Shown: positions 18,173 to 26,585, numbered from the stretch's first letter. The stretch is 64,000 nt of DNA from Chryseolinea soli (GCF_003589925.1 NZ_CP032382.1:6758001-6822000), one strand, 5' to 3'. Numbers and translations are program-made. Notes: generated from the letters alone by a model not told the origin.

Positions 18173-19192
18173 ATGAATGTCCAGGAAAACGTAGAGTTGC
18201 TCCCCTACAACACCTTTGGGATCAAAGCCAAGGCAAGATATTTTACTGCGATCCGGTCCATCGCCGAAGCACAGGCGTTGATCGCTTCCAATCTCTTCCG
18301 GAAAGAGAAGCACATCTTTTTAGGCGGTGGCAGTAACATTTTGCTGACCAAAGATTACGACGGACTGGTCGTGAAGGTGGAACTGCGGGGCAAAGAGATC
18401 GTTCGGGAAGACGACAACACGGTGACGTTGAAAGTCGGCGCGGGCGAAAACTGGCATGCTTTGGTTATGCATTGTGTGGCGCAGGATTGGGGTGGCGTGG
18501 AGAACCTTTCCCTCATTCCGGGCACCGTCGGAGCCGCTCCGATGCAAAATATTGGTGCTTATGGGGTAGAAATAAAAAAAAATATTTTGGCCGTTGAAGG
18601 GGTGGAAATCGGCGGCGGCGAGGTGACTTTGATGAGCAACGAAGCATGTCATTTTGGGTATCGCGAAAGCGTCTTCAAACATGAAGCAAAGGACAAGTTT
18701 TTAATCTCAAGTATTACTTTAACCCTCACCAAAAAAAATCACGCGTACAACATCAGCTACGGTGCGATCGAAGAAACGTTGAAGCAAATGGGACGCGAAA
18801 AGTTGTCGGTAAAAAACATTAGCGATGCAGTTATCCACATTCGTCAAAGCAAATTACCGGACCCCGCGCGCGTTGGAAATGCCGGAAGTTTTTTTAAAAA
18901 TCCTTCAATACACGCTGATTTACACGATTTTTTAAAGAAGCGTTATCCTTCCCTCCCATCTTTTCCATCGTCCGATAGCCTTGTAAAAATTCCTGCAGCA
19001 TGGTTGATCGAGCAATGTGGATGGAAAGGAAAAACATTCGGAGCCATCGGTGTTCATCCGCTTCAACCCCTGGTGTTGGTGAACTATGGAGGTGGTGAAG
19101 GCGAAAAAATATGGCAACTCGCCATGGACATTCAAGGCAGTGTAAAAGAAAAATTCGACATCATTCTTCAACCTGAAGTGAATGTTTTATGA
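18173..19192 (+). CDS. murB: UDP-N-acetylenolpyruvoylglucosamine reductase
   Basis: The 339-aa FAD enzyme reduces UDP-GlcNAc-enolpyruvate to UDP-MurNAc, the second committed step of peptidoglycan precursor synthesis. FAD-binding blocks are visible: LLPYNTFGIKAKA near the N-terminus, FLGGGSNILLT (about 49-59) and LIPGTVGAAPMQNIGAYGVEI (two parts, about 115-135). The catalytic block NAGSFFKNP lies near 236 and a late Glu in LQPEV near the C-terminus. The domain layout is the type I (E. coli-like) form. ATG 18173 is preferred over an upstream TTG. Confidence 0.96.
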   Translation: MNVQENVELLPYNTFGIKAKARYFTAIRSIAEAQALIASNLFRKEKHIFLGGGSNILLTKDYDGLVVKVELRGKEIVREDDNTVTLKVGAGENWHALVMHCVAQDWGGVENLSLIPGTVGAAPMQNIGAYGVEIKKNILAVEGVEIGGGEVTLMSNEACHFGYRESVFKHEAKDKFLISSITLTLTKKNHAYNISYGAIEETLKQMGREKLSVKNISDAVIHIRQSKLPDPARVGNAGSFFKNPSIHADLHDFLKKRYPSLPSFPSSDSLVKIPAAWLIEQCGWKGKTFGAIGVHPLQPLVLVNYGGGEGEKIWQLAMDIQGSVKEKFDIILQPEVNVL

Positions 19193-19339
19193 ACGATGAA
19201 GTGATGAAAATCCGATCGATCATGCATCACTTGCACATGAAAAAAAATCTCGCCTTGAAAAAATTTTTCGTAAAAAATTTTTGTGTGTAAATATTTTGTT
19301 ATAACTTTTCGTATCGTTTAACAAAAAAATCAAAACGCT

Positions 19340-19417
19340 ATGGCAAAAACAGCGAAGAAAACAGCTAAAAAAGCAGCCAAGAAAACTGCTAAGAAAGCTG
19401 CTAAGAAGAAGAAGTAA
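19340..19417 (+). CDS. 25-residue Lys/Ala-rich histone-H1-like peptide
   Basis: A short frame encodes 25 residues made only of Met, Ala, Lys and Thr, with the pattern MAKTAKKTAKKAAKK and a KKKK end. It is followed after 27 bp by a strong terminator. The first 15 codons and the bases just before the ATG (CAAAACGCT) closely match the start of the SWIB gene at 63853, so this is a real translated start rather than chance. It resembles the basic tail of histone-H1-like proteins alone, without a globular domain. It could bind nucleic acid non-specifically, or be a remnant of a longer gene; the intact terminator and leader favour a functional unit. Confidence 0.6.
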   Translation: MAKTAKKTAKKAAKKTAKKAAKKKK

Positions 19418-19444
19418 TTAGGCAAGGCCTAAGGAAACTTTGCG

Positions 19445-19482
19445 AAGGGAAGTAAATTAGATTTACTTCCCTTTCGTTTTTC
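19445..19482 (+). terminator. Rho-independent terminator after the 25-residue gene
   Basis: A perfect 13-bp inverted repeat (AAGGGAAGTAAAT at 19445-19457, ATTTACTTCCCTT at 19461-19473) with loop TAG is followed by TCGTTTTTC. It is among the strongest terminators in the window. Confidence 0.85.
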
Positions 19483-19737
19483 ATAAGCGTTGTGTCGCCA
19501 TCAACGGCATTTTAATTTCCATCACACCGTCGCTCATCGACCGTTACATCTTCCCCTCCTCGTCTCTTTCCAATTCCATGGTTGCTTGAAATATGTCGTG
19601 ATGCAGGCCCGGTGTTAAACTTTTGCTTGAACTCGCCGCGTATTCATTCGGTTGCGTAAAATTTATAAATCAACTGCTTGTCTTCCCCGGCGAACGCGTG
19701 TAACTTACTCACATCAAAACACTTTAACCCACTGGTC
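19483..19737. other. Intergenic stretch without recognised gene
   Basis: Between the terminator and the next basic-protein gene I see no coding frame, RNA gene or repeat. The AT-rich part near 19655-19680 may hold the promoter of the gene at 19738, but no clear TAnnTTTG box is present. Confidence 0.5.
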
Positions 19738-20073
19738 ATGGCAAAAACACCCGCTAAAACTCCGGCAAAGACGCCCGTAAAGAAAGCTTCCACTCCTGCC
19801 AAACCGAAGGCCGCGGCATCCAAAGCCAGCGTCTCCATCGACAAAGTTTGTGAGGAAGCACTGAGCAAGCTGAAAGCACTCGGCATCGACACGCAGCTTC
19901 AGGCCGATCTCGAATGGTGCCTGGGAAGTTACAAAGCCGATAAAAATCCTACGGGTCTCTACGAAATGGCCGACCGCGCCCTGGTCATCTTCAACACCGA
20001 GAAAGCCAAGAAGACCAAAGGCGTTACCGCCAAACTCACCGGCGATCTCGAAAAAGCATTGAAGAGCCGGTAA
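19738..20073 (+). CDS. Small protein with Lys/Ala/Pro-rich histone-like N-terminal tail
   Basis: The 111-aa protein starts with a basic tail (MAKTPAKTPAKTPVKKAS, extending to about residue 30) followed by a predicted all-helical domain (SIDKVCEEALSKLKAL, LQADLEWCLGSYKADKNP, LYEMADRALVIFN, KLTGDLEKALKSR). The tail resembles H1-like proteins; the globular part is not one I recognise. The start at 19738 is chosen because the earlier in-frame ATG at 19678 adds 20 residues with no tail-like character, and the MAKT start recurs in two other tail genes in this window. A DNA- or RNA-associated role is inferred only from the basic tail. Confidence 0.65.
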   Translation: MAKTPAKTPAKTPVKKASTPAKPKAAASKASVSIDKVCEEALSKLKALGIDTQLQADLEWCLGSYKADKNPTGLYEMADRALVIFNTEKAKKTKGVTAKLTGDLEKALKSR

Positions 20074-20082
20074 GCCGTCACC

Positions 20083-20233
20083 TTGTTGGCGTTCGTCACC
20101 AACAACCTCACGCGATCACCCCTCCTTTTGTTGGCATTCGCCAACAACCTGTATCACTCGCCCCAATCTCAAAAGCATACCCAGTCATTCAAAAGAATGC
20201 AGCATCACCTTTGTTGGTGTCCCACCAACAAAG
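20083..20233. repeat. Three extragenic hairpins sharing a TTGTTGG/CCAACAA stem
   Basis: Hairpin 1 pairs TTGTTGG (20083-20089) with CCAACAA (20099-20105). Hairpin 2 pairs TTGTTGGC (20128-20135) with GCCAACAA (20140-20147). Hairpin 3 pairs CTTTGTTGGT (20209-20218) with ACCAACAAAG (20224-20233). They lie between convergent genes and none has a T-tract, so they look like a small family of REP-type palindromes rather than three terminators. Confidence 0.75.
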
Positions 20234-20306
20234 TCTCCATCCTTACCCTCCCCTATTTGAGTTCTCTACACCAGAAAGATTACCACCCAACGGCAATCAT
20301 CTCACC

Positions 20307-20789
20307 CTAAATCATATGTGTAACATTCGAAAGTTGGCCCTGATACCGGTCCACCTCCACACCAAACCGTTTTAAAAAGTCTACACCCTCATCCGAGGGT
20401 ATCCCTTTATATTCGGCATACGACCGCAGGTAGATCACGCGCCGGATGCCCATCGAAAAAATAATGCGGGAGCAAGCCAGGCATGGCGACAATGTAATAT
20501 AGAGCGTAGCCCCCTCCACCGAAGTTTTATTTTTTACGGCATAAAGAATGGCATTTTGTTCCGCGTGTATGGCCAGCGAGCAACCGCCCTTCGAATCACG
20601 GGGGCAGCCGGTCTCAGGCCATTGTTCGTCGCAGTTGTGGGTGCCGGAGGGCGGGCCGTTATAGCCGATGGAGATGATGCGCGTATCTTTGGTGAGCACG
20701 GCCCCTACGTGCCGCTTGATGCAGTGGGAACGCTTGGCCAGGTTCACGGCCAACTCCATATATATATCGTCGAATGCGGGGCGTGTCAT
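20307..20789 (-). CDS. Deoxycytidylate (dCMP) deaminase
   Basis: The 160-aa protein belongs to the zinc-dependent cytidine/deoxycytidylate deaminase family, which converts dCMP to dUMP for thymidylate synthesis. The zinc-site motifs are intact: HAEQNAIL (about residues 75-82, with the catalytic Glu) and SPCLACSRII (about 101-110). The insert CDEQWPETGCPRDSKGGC carries extra Cys residues typical of the ComE/dCMP deaminase group and may bind a second zinc. The alternative is a ComEB-type competence-linked deaminase of the same family. It is divergent from the DUF2911 gene. Confidence 0.92.
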   Translation of the reverse strand: MTRPAFDDIYMELAVNLAKRSHCIKRHVGAVLTKDTRIISIGYNGPPSGTHNCDEQWPETGCPRDSKGGCSLAIHAEQNAILYAVKNKTSVEGATLYITLSPCLACSRIIFSMGIRRVIYLRSYAEYKGIPSDEGVDFLKRFGVEVDRYQGQLSNVTHMI

Positions 20790-20880
20790 AGGTGAAATAA
20801 GTTTTTACAAAATCAGAATTCAGCACGGTTTATGCAAAGGAACACAAGGTTGTAGTCTAAATTACTATCTTTAAAACGCT

Positions 20881-21423
20881 ATGTGGGGTAAACGACTTCT
20901 AATTTCCGCCATGTTCCTATCCCTTCTGGCCCTGGTTACCGCCCGGGCGCAGGAAGCCGCCAAGCCTCGGCCCAGTCCCATGGCCGTGACCACGGTGAAA
21001 TATAAGGACGCCTACATCAAGATCACTTATTCGCAGCCCCTGAAACGCGGACGCGAGATCTTTGGAAGCCTCGTGCCCTATGGTCAGGTCTGGCGCCTCG
21101 GCGCCAACGAGGCAACGGAGATCACCACCACAAAAAATATTTCACTCAACGGCTTCCTGCTTAAAGCCGGCACCTATTCCATGTTCGCTATCCCTCAAAA
21201 AGATAAGTGGACCATCATCATCAACAGCGAATTGGGTTTGTGGGGCGCTTATAATTATAATTACCGGCTCGATGTGCTCCGTTTCGATATCCCCGTTCAA
21301 ACCACGACCGACGCTGTTTACGAACCATTCACCCTGCAATTTGACCAGCGAAACGACGTCGCCGACCTTTTGATACTCTGGGATAGGATTAAACTTTCCA
21401 TTCCTGTTAAGTTTATAAATTGA
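20881..21423 (+). CDS. DUF2911 domain-containing secreted protein
   Basis: The 180-aa protein has a signal peptide (LLISAMFLSLLALVTARAQ) and the DUF2911 signature: ITYSQPLKRGREIFGSLVPYGQ, WRLGANEATEITT, LKAGTYSMFAIP, and WTIIINSELGLWGAYNYN. The family is frequent in Bacteroidota and has no assigned biochemical function. Its stop overlaps the next ATG (TGATG), and a third secreted protein follows, so 20881-22710 is probably one transcript. Confidence 0.9.
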   Translation: MWGKRLLISAMFLSLLALVTARAQEAAKPRPSPMAVTTVKYKDAYIKITYSQPLKRGREIFGSLVPYGQVWRLGANEATEITTTKNISLNGFLLKAGTYSMFAIPQKDKWTIIINSELGLWGAYNYNYRLDVLRFDIPVQTTTDAVYEPFTLQFDQRNDVADLLILWDRIKLSIPVKFIN

Positions 21424-21938
21424 TGAACATACGCGTAGTTACTGCCCTTCTATTATTCGTCGTCGCTGCCCCCTGTTTTGGTCAGGATACGTTGGAGCTC
21501 GACAAGCGAAACGGATTCAAAGACATCCATTTGAATGCCCCCATCGATTCGGTGACGGGCTATAAACTCATCAAAGAGTTTAAAGAGAAAGATGAATTCC
21601 CAGCCAAGCTCTATGAAGTGGTCAATCCCTTGTACGAGAAGATCGGCGAAGTGAATGTAGAGAAAGTCGAGTTAAAGACCTATAAAGATATGGTCTATGA
21701 GATCCGCATACTCGCCGACAAAGATCCCCGGCTCATGAAGGCTTTGGAGTCACTCTATGGCAAGGCAGACTATGATATAAAAAATGAAACGTACTTCTGG
21801 AAATCCGATAAGCTCATCCTCAAATTTCACGCCGCCGGCAAACACAAGCTGGAGATGCTCTACATCTCCTATGGCCTCCACAAGATGATGAAAGCTGACA
21901 AGGACAAAAAGGTAGACGACATTGCAAATGATTTTTAA
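21423..21938 (+). CDS. Secreted protein of unknown function
   Basis: The 171-aa protein has a signal peptide (MNIRVVTALLLFVVAAPCFGQ) and a small alpha/beta mature domain with no motif I recognise. It includes GFKDIHLNAPIDSVTGYKLI near the N-terminus and a charged C-terminus (KADKDKKVDDIANDF). It lies between DUF2911 and DUF1080 genes in a tight cluster. The start is ATG 21423, overlapping the previous stop. No function is proposed. Confidence 0.75.
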   Translation: MNIRVVTALLLFVVAAPCFGQDTLELDKRNGFKDIHLNAPIDSVTGYKLIKEFKEKDEFPAKLYEVVNPLYEKIGEVNVEKVELKTYKDMVYEIRILADKDPRLMKALESLYGKADYDIKNETYFWKSDKLILKFHAAGKHKLEMLYISYGLHKMMKADKDKKVDDIANDF

Positions 21939-21951
21939 CTCTATAAAAACT

Positions 21952-22710
21952 ATGACCAGGATCCATAAACCCGTATTGTTCATCGCCGCTCTGACCTTGG
22001 GGGTTGGGGCCGCTTTTGCCCAACCCAATCCGAAGGCCACACCCGAGTCATCCGAAGTATGGGAACCTCAACCCAAGATCGTTACACCCGGCGACAAGCC
22101 CAGCGACGCTCCCTCGGATGCCATCGTGCTGTTCGACGGAAAGAATCTCGACAACTGGGTGAGCATCGACGGTGGCGCGGCCAAGTGGCCTGTCAAGGAC
22201 GGTGCTTTCACGGTGCTGCCCGGCGGCAAAGACATCAAAACAAAAAAAGAATTCGGCGACTTTCAATTGCATGTGGAATGGCATTCCCCCGCCGAAGTGA
22301 AGCCCGAGCAAACCAGCCAAGGCCGCGGCAACAGCGGTATCTTCTTGCAAGAGCGCTATGAAGTGCAGGTGCTCGACAACTACAACAACAAGACCTATGC
22401 AAACGGCCAGGCCAGTGCTATTTATAAGCAGCATATTCCCATGGCCAACGCCTGCAAAAAACCGGGTGAGTGGCAATACTACGACATCTATTTCACGGCG
22501 CCTCGTTTCGACAAGGACGGCCGCGTATTGCTTCCGGCCTATGTTACCGTAGTGCACAACGGCGTGCTGTCCCTCAATCACGTGGCCATCTGGGGACCGA
22601 CGGAATACATCGGCTGGCCTGTATACAAGCCTTATGAAACCGGCTCGATCCGTCTGCAAGATCACGGCAACCCGGTGGCGTACCGGAACATCTGGATCCG
22701 CGAACTATAA
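21952..22710 (+). CDS. DUF1080 (3-keto-disaccharide hydrolase-like) secreted protein
   Basis: The 252-aa protein has a signal peptide (KPVLFIAALTLGVGAAFAQ) and the concanavalin-like DUF1080 fold. Signature blocks are LFDGKNLDNWVS (about residue 55), FGDFQLHVEWHSP, GRGNSGIFLQERYEVQVLDN (about 124-143) and GEWQYYDIYFTAPRFD. Members act on or bind glycans and some hydrolyse 3-keto-disaccharides; the substrate here is unknown. The start at 21952 gives the signal peptide; it lies 13 bp after the preceding stop. Confidence 0.9.
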   Translation: MTRIHKPVLFIAALTLGVGAAFAQPNPKATPESSEVWEPQPKIVTPGDKPSDAPSDAIVLFDGKNLDNWVSIDGGAAKWPVKDGAFTVLPGGKDIKTKKEFGDFQLHVEWHSPAEVKPEQTSQGRGNSGIFLQERYEVQVLDNYNNKTYANGQASAIYKQHIPMANACKKPGEWQYYDIYFTAPRFDKDGRVLLPAYVTVVHNGVLSLNHVAIWGPTEYIGWPVYKPYETGSIRLQDHGNPVAYRNIWIREL

Positions 22711-22722
22711 TCTCTTTGACCT

Positions 22723-22758
22723 GGGCTGGCCGGGCGCACGGCAACATTCGGCCAGCCC
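22723..22758 (+). terminator. Hairpin, probable terminator after the DUF1080 gene
   Basis: A perfect 10-bp GC-rich inverted repeat GGGCTGGCCG/CGGCCAGCCC (22723-22732 with 22749-22758) lies 12 bp after the stop. Only a weak T-rich stretch follows (GGTTGTTAT), so it may stabilise mRNA rather than terminate fully. Confidence 0.5.
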
Positions 22759-22812
22759 CGGTTGTTATCTCGTGTAAAGTTTTAACTTTACATAGACCGA
22801 CATTTTTCTGCC

Positions 22813-23223
22813 ATGAAAAAACTCCTCATTCTCTCGCTGGCATCCCTCGCCCTCTTTCAATGCAAATCCTCTAAAACTTCTACCGCCACTACGCTTGAAA
22901 ACACGCGCTGGAAACTGGCGGAGATGAACGGCATACCCGTCATTACGCCCGACAATGGCAAGGAAGTTTACTTCCTGTTGAGCGACAAAAAAGTGCAAGG
23001 CTTTGCCGGATGCAATACCATCACGGGGAGTTATACACTTACCGGGGAAAAGATCACCTTCACCACCGCCTCCACGCGCATGATGTGTGGGAAAGAGCAA
23101 ATGGATATCGAAGAATTTTATACCTACGCCCTCACGCACGCCGCCACCTACAAGATCGATGGTAATAAACTGGAGTTGTATGAGGGAGAGACTTCGTTAG
23201 CGGAGTTTCAGGCGGTGAAATAA
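22813..23223 (+). CDS. META/HslJ-domain lipoprotein
   Basis: The 136-aa protein has a lipoprotein signal ending LALFQC (Cys 17) and a single META domain: NTRWKLAEMNGIPV, FAGCNTITGSYTL and ITTASTRMMC-type block (FTTASTRMMCGKEQMDIEEFY). E. coli HslJ, a heat-inducible outer-membrane protein, is the reference member. The function is unclear. It is monocistronic, with a long palindromic repeat immediately downstream. Confidence 0.9.
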   Translation: MKKLLILSLASLALFQCKSSKTSTATTLENTRWKLAEMNGIPVITPDNGKEVYFLLSDKKVQGFAGCNTITGSYTLTGEKITFTTASTRMMCGKEQMDIEEFYTYALTHAATYKIDGNKLELYEGETSLAEFQAVK

Positions 23224-23231
23224 ATTCATAT

Positions 23232-23312
23232 TGAACCACAGAGACGCAAAGAGCGTAAAGTTATCGCAGAGAATTCTTTGCGATAACTTTACGCTCTTTG
23301 CACGTCCTCTCT
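23232..23312. repeat. Long palindromic extragenic element of the 'accacagagac' type
   Basis: Two perfect 23-bp arms (23246-23268 and 23279-23301) flank a 10-bp loop, GAGAATTCTT. The outer part CAGAG (23239-23243) also pairs with CTCTG near 23308. The left end reads TTGAACCACAGAGACGCAAAG, resembling a family of dispersed 'accacagagacacaaag' palindromes I have seen in many bacterial intergenic regions. It sits between convergent genes and could act as a bidirectional terminator. Confidence 0.85.
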
Positions 23313-23345
23313 GCTTCGCCGAAACTTTAAGCGAAGCGAGGCGGG

Positions 23346-24515
23346 TTAACCTTTATACGATATCCGATAGATCACATTCGCCTGATCATCCGAAACTAAC
23401 ATCGATCCATCCGGCAATAAAAGAACATCCACAGGCCGCCCCCAAACTTTCTGCGATGCGTCATCCATCCAGCCGCTGGCAAACACTTCGTGACCGGTAA
23501 CTTTATTACCATTCAACTTCACCAGACTCAGATTGTATCCACTTTTCTTGCTCCGGTTCCAGGAGCCATGTTCAGCAACGATCAACTGATTCTTATACGA
23601 CGCCGGAAACATGCTGCCGGTATAGAACTTCAATCCCAGCGGCGCCACGTGTGGTCCGAGCTTATCGGCGGGTGCCGTGAACTCCGAGCATGGTCGCTTA
23701 TCGCCAAACTCAGGATCCTTTATGCCGCCTTCATGACAATACGGATATCCGAAATGCATGCCAGGCTTTGCCGCCAGGTTGAGCTCGCACGAGGGCACAT
23801 CATCGCCCAGCATATCGCGGCCGTTGTCGGTGAACCACAGTTCCTTCGTGACGGGGTGCCAGGTGAACCCCACGCTATTGCGTACACCCTGTGCAAAGAT
23901 CTCGCGGCCCGACCCATCCTTATTCAGACGTGTGATGCTGGCATAGATCTCATCCTTCGATTCACAGATGTTGCAAGGTGCCCCTACGGGTACATACAGC
24001 TTGCCATCGGGACCAAAGGCAATGTATTTCCAACCATGATGGGTTTCTTTCGGATAGTCGTCCTTGATCACGACCGGTTTGGGTGGATTGTCCAGCTTAG
24101 ATTCGATGGCCGGGAGCTTGGTGATGCGGCTCACCTCAGCCACATACAAGTCGCCGTCGCGGAAGGCCACGCCGTTGGGCATGTTCAGGCCACTGGCCAG
24201 TACCCATTTCTTGTCGGCCTTGAAGTCGCCGTCGGTGTCTTTGAGGGCATACACCTTGTCTTTATTTCTATTGCCCACGTAGATCACGCCCGAGGGGCTT
24301 ATCGCCAGCGAACGGGCGTCTTCCACTTCGGCGTACACCTCGATCTTGAAGCCGGCAGGGAGCTTTATTTTGTCCAGGGGCAAGGTGGCCGCGTAATCGG
24401 TCAGGGCCGGCGCGCTGGCGTCGGCCTTGGATTCGGGTGGTCTCACTTCCGTGGAGTTGCCACAGGCCAGCATAACGACCAGCGCGGCGGCGGGAATAGT
24501 CTTTAGGGTTATCAT
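23346..24515 (-). CDS. PQQ-type sugar (sorbosone) dehydrogenase-like lipoprotein
   Basis: The 389-aa protein has a lipoprotein signal (AAALVVMLACGNS, Cys about 18) and a six-bladed propeller. Family landmarks are LPAGFKIEVYAEVEDARSLA, GVIYVGNRNKDKVYAL, LYVPVGAPCNIC, GREIFAQGVRNSVGFTWHP, LWFTDNGRDMLGDD, and LIVAEHGSWNRSKKSGYN. Homologues oxidise aldoses or L-sorbosone using PQQ, but many Bacteroidota members are only annotated by fold. Whether PQQ is bound here is not evident. It is divergent from the ABC-F gene. Confidence 0.87.
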   Translation of the reverse strand: MITLKTIPAAALVVMLACGNSTEVRPPESKADASAPALTDYAATLPLDKIKLPAGFKIEVYAEVEDARSLAISPSGVIYVGNRNKDKVYALKDTDGDFKADKKWVLASGLNMPNGVAFRDGDLYVAEVSRITKLPAIESKLDNPPKPVVIKDDYPKETHHGWKYIAFGPDGKLYVPVGAPCNICESKDEIYASITRLNKDGSGREIFAQGVRNSVGFTWHPVTKELWFTDNGRDMLGDDVPSCELNLAAKPGMHFGYPYCHEGGIKDPEFGDKRPCSEFTAPADKLGPHVAPLGLKFYTGSMFPASYKNQLIVAEHGSWNRSKKSGYNLSLVKLNGNKVTGHEVFASGWMDDASQKVWGRPVDVLLLPDGSMLVSDDQANVIYRISYKG

Positions 24516-24653
24516 AAGTGGTTTTTTCCAGTGAAAGTTGAAATTTAGAGGTTTCCGGTCTCATAAAACAGCCTCTTTTATGAATGGTTTAGGCTGGACG
24601 GATGTTGTAAGTTTTTAAAAATCGAAGGAGCCCAAATCCTGGCAATCCTTCCT

Positions 24654-24661
24654 TATTTTTG
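24654..24661 (+). promoter_or_regulatory. Possible -7 box close to the ABC-F start
   Basis: TATTTTTG matches TAnnTTTG and ends five bases before the ABC-F ATG, which would give a leaderless or nearly leaderless transcript. No convincing -33 element is seen. Confidence 0.3.
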
Positions 24662-24665
24662 CGCC

Positions 24666-26585
24666 ATGATCTCAGTTTCCAACATTTCCTATTTTATCGG
24701 CGGCCGTGCCCTGTATGAGAACGCCAGCATGTTCATCAAACCCAAGGACAAGATCGGGCTCATCGGACTCAATGGCCGGGGGAAATCCACGTTGCTGAAG
24801 ATCATCAATGGCGAACTCAAGCTGGACGCCGGCTCGGTGAGCAAAAGCGGCGACTGCACCATCGGGTTCCTCAACCAAGACCTGCTCTCCTACCAAACCG
24901 AAGACTCTATCCTCACGGTGGCCATGGGCGCCTTCAAAGAAGTGGTGGACATCGAACGGGAAATGGAGCACGTCATCAAAACCTTGGAAACCGAATATTC
25001 CGACGCCTTGGTGGAAAAACTCTCCAAGCTCCAGGAAAAATACGATCACCTCGACGGCTACACCATCCAATCCAAAGCAGAAGAAGTGCTGGAAGGGATC
25101 GGCTTTGCCACCGCCGACCTCCACCGCCCCCTGAAACAATTTTCCGGCGGCTGGCGCATGCGCGTCATGCTCTCCAAACTGCTCCTCGAAAAGCCATCGC
25201 TGCTCATGCTCGATGAGCCCACCAACCACTTGGACCTTCCCTCCATCGAATGGGTGGAAAACTATCTGCGGAGCTATGAAGGCGCCGTCATGATCGTCTC
25301 GCACGACAGAACCTTCATCGACAACGTGGTGAGCAAGATCGTGGATGTCACACAACAACAGCTCATCACCTACGAAGGCAACTACAGCTTCTACCTGGAA
25401 GAAAAAGAACTTCGTCAAGAGATCCAGCAAGGCGCTTATGAGAATCAGCAACAAAAAATAAAACAAACCGAGCGCTTCATCGAGCGCTTCCGCTCAAAAG
25501 CCACCAAGGCACGCCAGGTGCAGTCGCGCGTAAAAGCGCTGGAACGGATGGACCTGGTCGAGGAAGTGGTTGACGACACCGCCGCCGTAAACTTTAAGTT
25601 CAAATTCAACCAGCAGCCCGGCCGTTTCATCGTGACGCTAAAAGATGTGTCCAAAGCATACGGCCCGCTGGAAATATTGAAACATACCTCCATCTCCATT
25701 GAACGGGGTGACAAGATCGCGTTGATCGGCGCCAACGGAAAAGGAAAGTCCACCCTGCTGCGCATCCTCTCCAATACCGAGCCCGTGGACGGCGAACGCA
25801 TCATGGGCTTCAACGTTATCCAGGCATTTTTTGCCCAGCACCAACTGGAGTCACTTCACCTGGAGAACGAGATCCTGGAAGAGTTAAAACAGGCGGGATC
25901 CGGCAAGTCCGAACAAGAGCTGCGCGGCGTGTTGGGATGTTTTCTTTTTTCGGATGAAGATGTGTTTAAGAAGATCAAAGTCCTTTCGGGAGGTGAGAAA
26001 TCACGGGTTGCACTTGCCAAAACGCTTATTTCCGAAGCCAACTTCCTGTTATTGGACGAACCCACCAACCACTTGGATTTCATCTCCGAGAACATCCTGA
26101 TCCAGGCGCTGCAACAATACCTGGGCAGCTTTGTGGTCGTGTCGCACAACCGCCACTTTGTTTCGCAGATCGCCAACAAGATCTGGTATATCGAAGACAA
26201 ACAGATCAAAGAATACCCCGGCACTTACGACGAATATGAATACTGGCGCAAAAAGAACGAAGCCAGCGGCTTGAAAAAGGTCGAGCCCCCCAAAGCGCAA
26301 AAGAAAGCCGAGGAGCCCAAGCCCAAACAAACCCACACGCCTTCTGTCGACGCCAAGCTGAAAATGCTGGAGAAGGACTTGAGGAAAGCCGAAGACCTTG
26401 TCACCCAACTCGAAGGCCGCAAGGCCTCCATCGAGCAAGCCCTGGCCACTCCCGAGGTATTCAGCAATGTGGAAAAGCTAAAGAGCACACAGGCCGACTT
26501 CAAAAAAGTGCAGGAAGATCTGGCCCAAGCCAACAAAAAATGGGAAGCCCTGGCCGAAGAGATCGATCAGCTCAACGCACAGTAG
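24666..26585 (+). CDS. ABC-F family ATPase
   Basis: The 639-aa soluble protein carries two ABC domains and no membrane segments. Domain 1 has Walker A GLNGRGKST (about 36-44), signature FSGGWRMR (about 160) and Walker B LLMLDEPTNHLD. Domain 2 has GANGKGKST (about 356-364), LSGGEKSR and LLLDEPTNHLD. The interdomain linker (RFIERFRSKATKARQVQSRVKALER) is the usual ABC-F P-site tRNA-interacting arm, and the C-terminus (about 560-639) is a coiled coil as in Uup. ABC-F proteins act on ribosomes to rescue or protect translation; the subgroup cannot be fixed by eye. Both ATP sites appear intact. Confidence 0.94.
   Translation: MISVSNISYFIGGRALYENASMFIKPKDKIGLIGLNGRGKSTLLKIINGELKLDAGSVSKSGDCTIGFLNQDLLSYQTEDSILTVAMGAFKEVVDIEREMEHVIKTLETEYSDALVEKLSKLQEKYDHLDGYTIQSKAEEVLEGIGFATADLHRPLKQFSGGWRMRVMLSKLLLEKPSLLMLDEPTNHLDLPSIEWVENYLRSYEGAVMIVSHDRTFIDNVVSKIVDVTQQQLITYEGNYSFYLEEKELRQEIQQGAYENQQQKIKQTERFIERFRSKATKARQVQSRVKALERMDLVEEVVDDTAAVNFKFKFNQQPGRFIVTLKDVSKAYGPLEILKHTSISIERGDKIALIGANGKGKSTLLRILSNTEPVDGERIMGFNVIQAFFAQHQLESLHLENEILEELKQAGSGKSEQELRGVLGCFLFSDEDVFKKIKVLSGGEKSRVALAKTLISEANFLLLDEPTNHLDFISENILIQALQQYLGSFVVVSHNRHFVSQIANKIWYIEDKQIKEYPGTYDEYEYWRKKNEASGLKKVEPPKAQKKAEEPKPKQTHTPSVDAKLKMLEKDLRKAEDLVTQLEGRKASIEQALATPEVFSNVEKLKSTQADFKKVQEDLAQANKKWEALAEEIDQLNAQ

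Noticed and set aside
24666..26585. ABC-F gene as an antibiotic-resistance determinant
   Set aside because: ABC-F proteins include housekeeping translation factors. The core-genome setting gives no sign of a resistance role.
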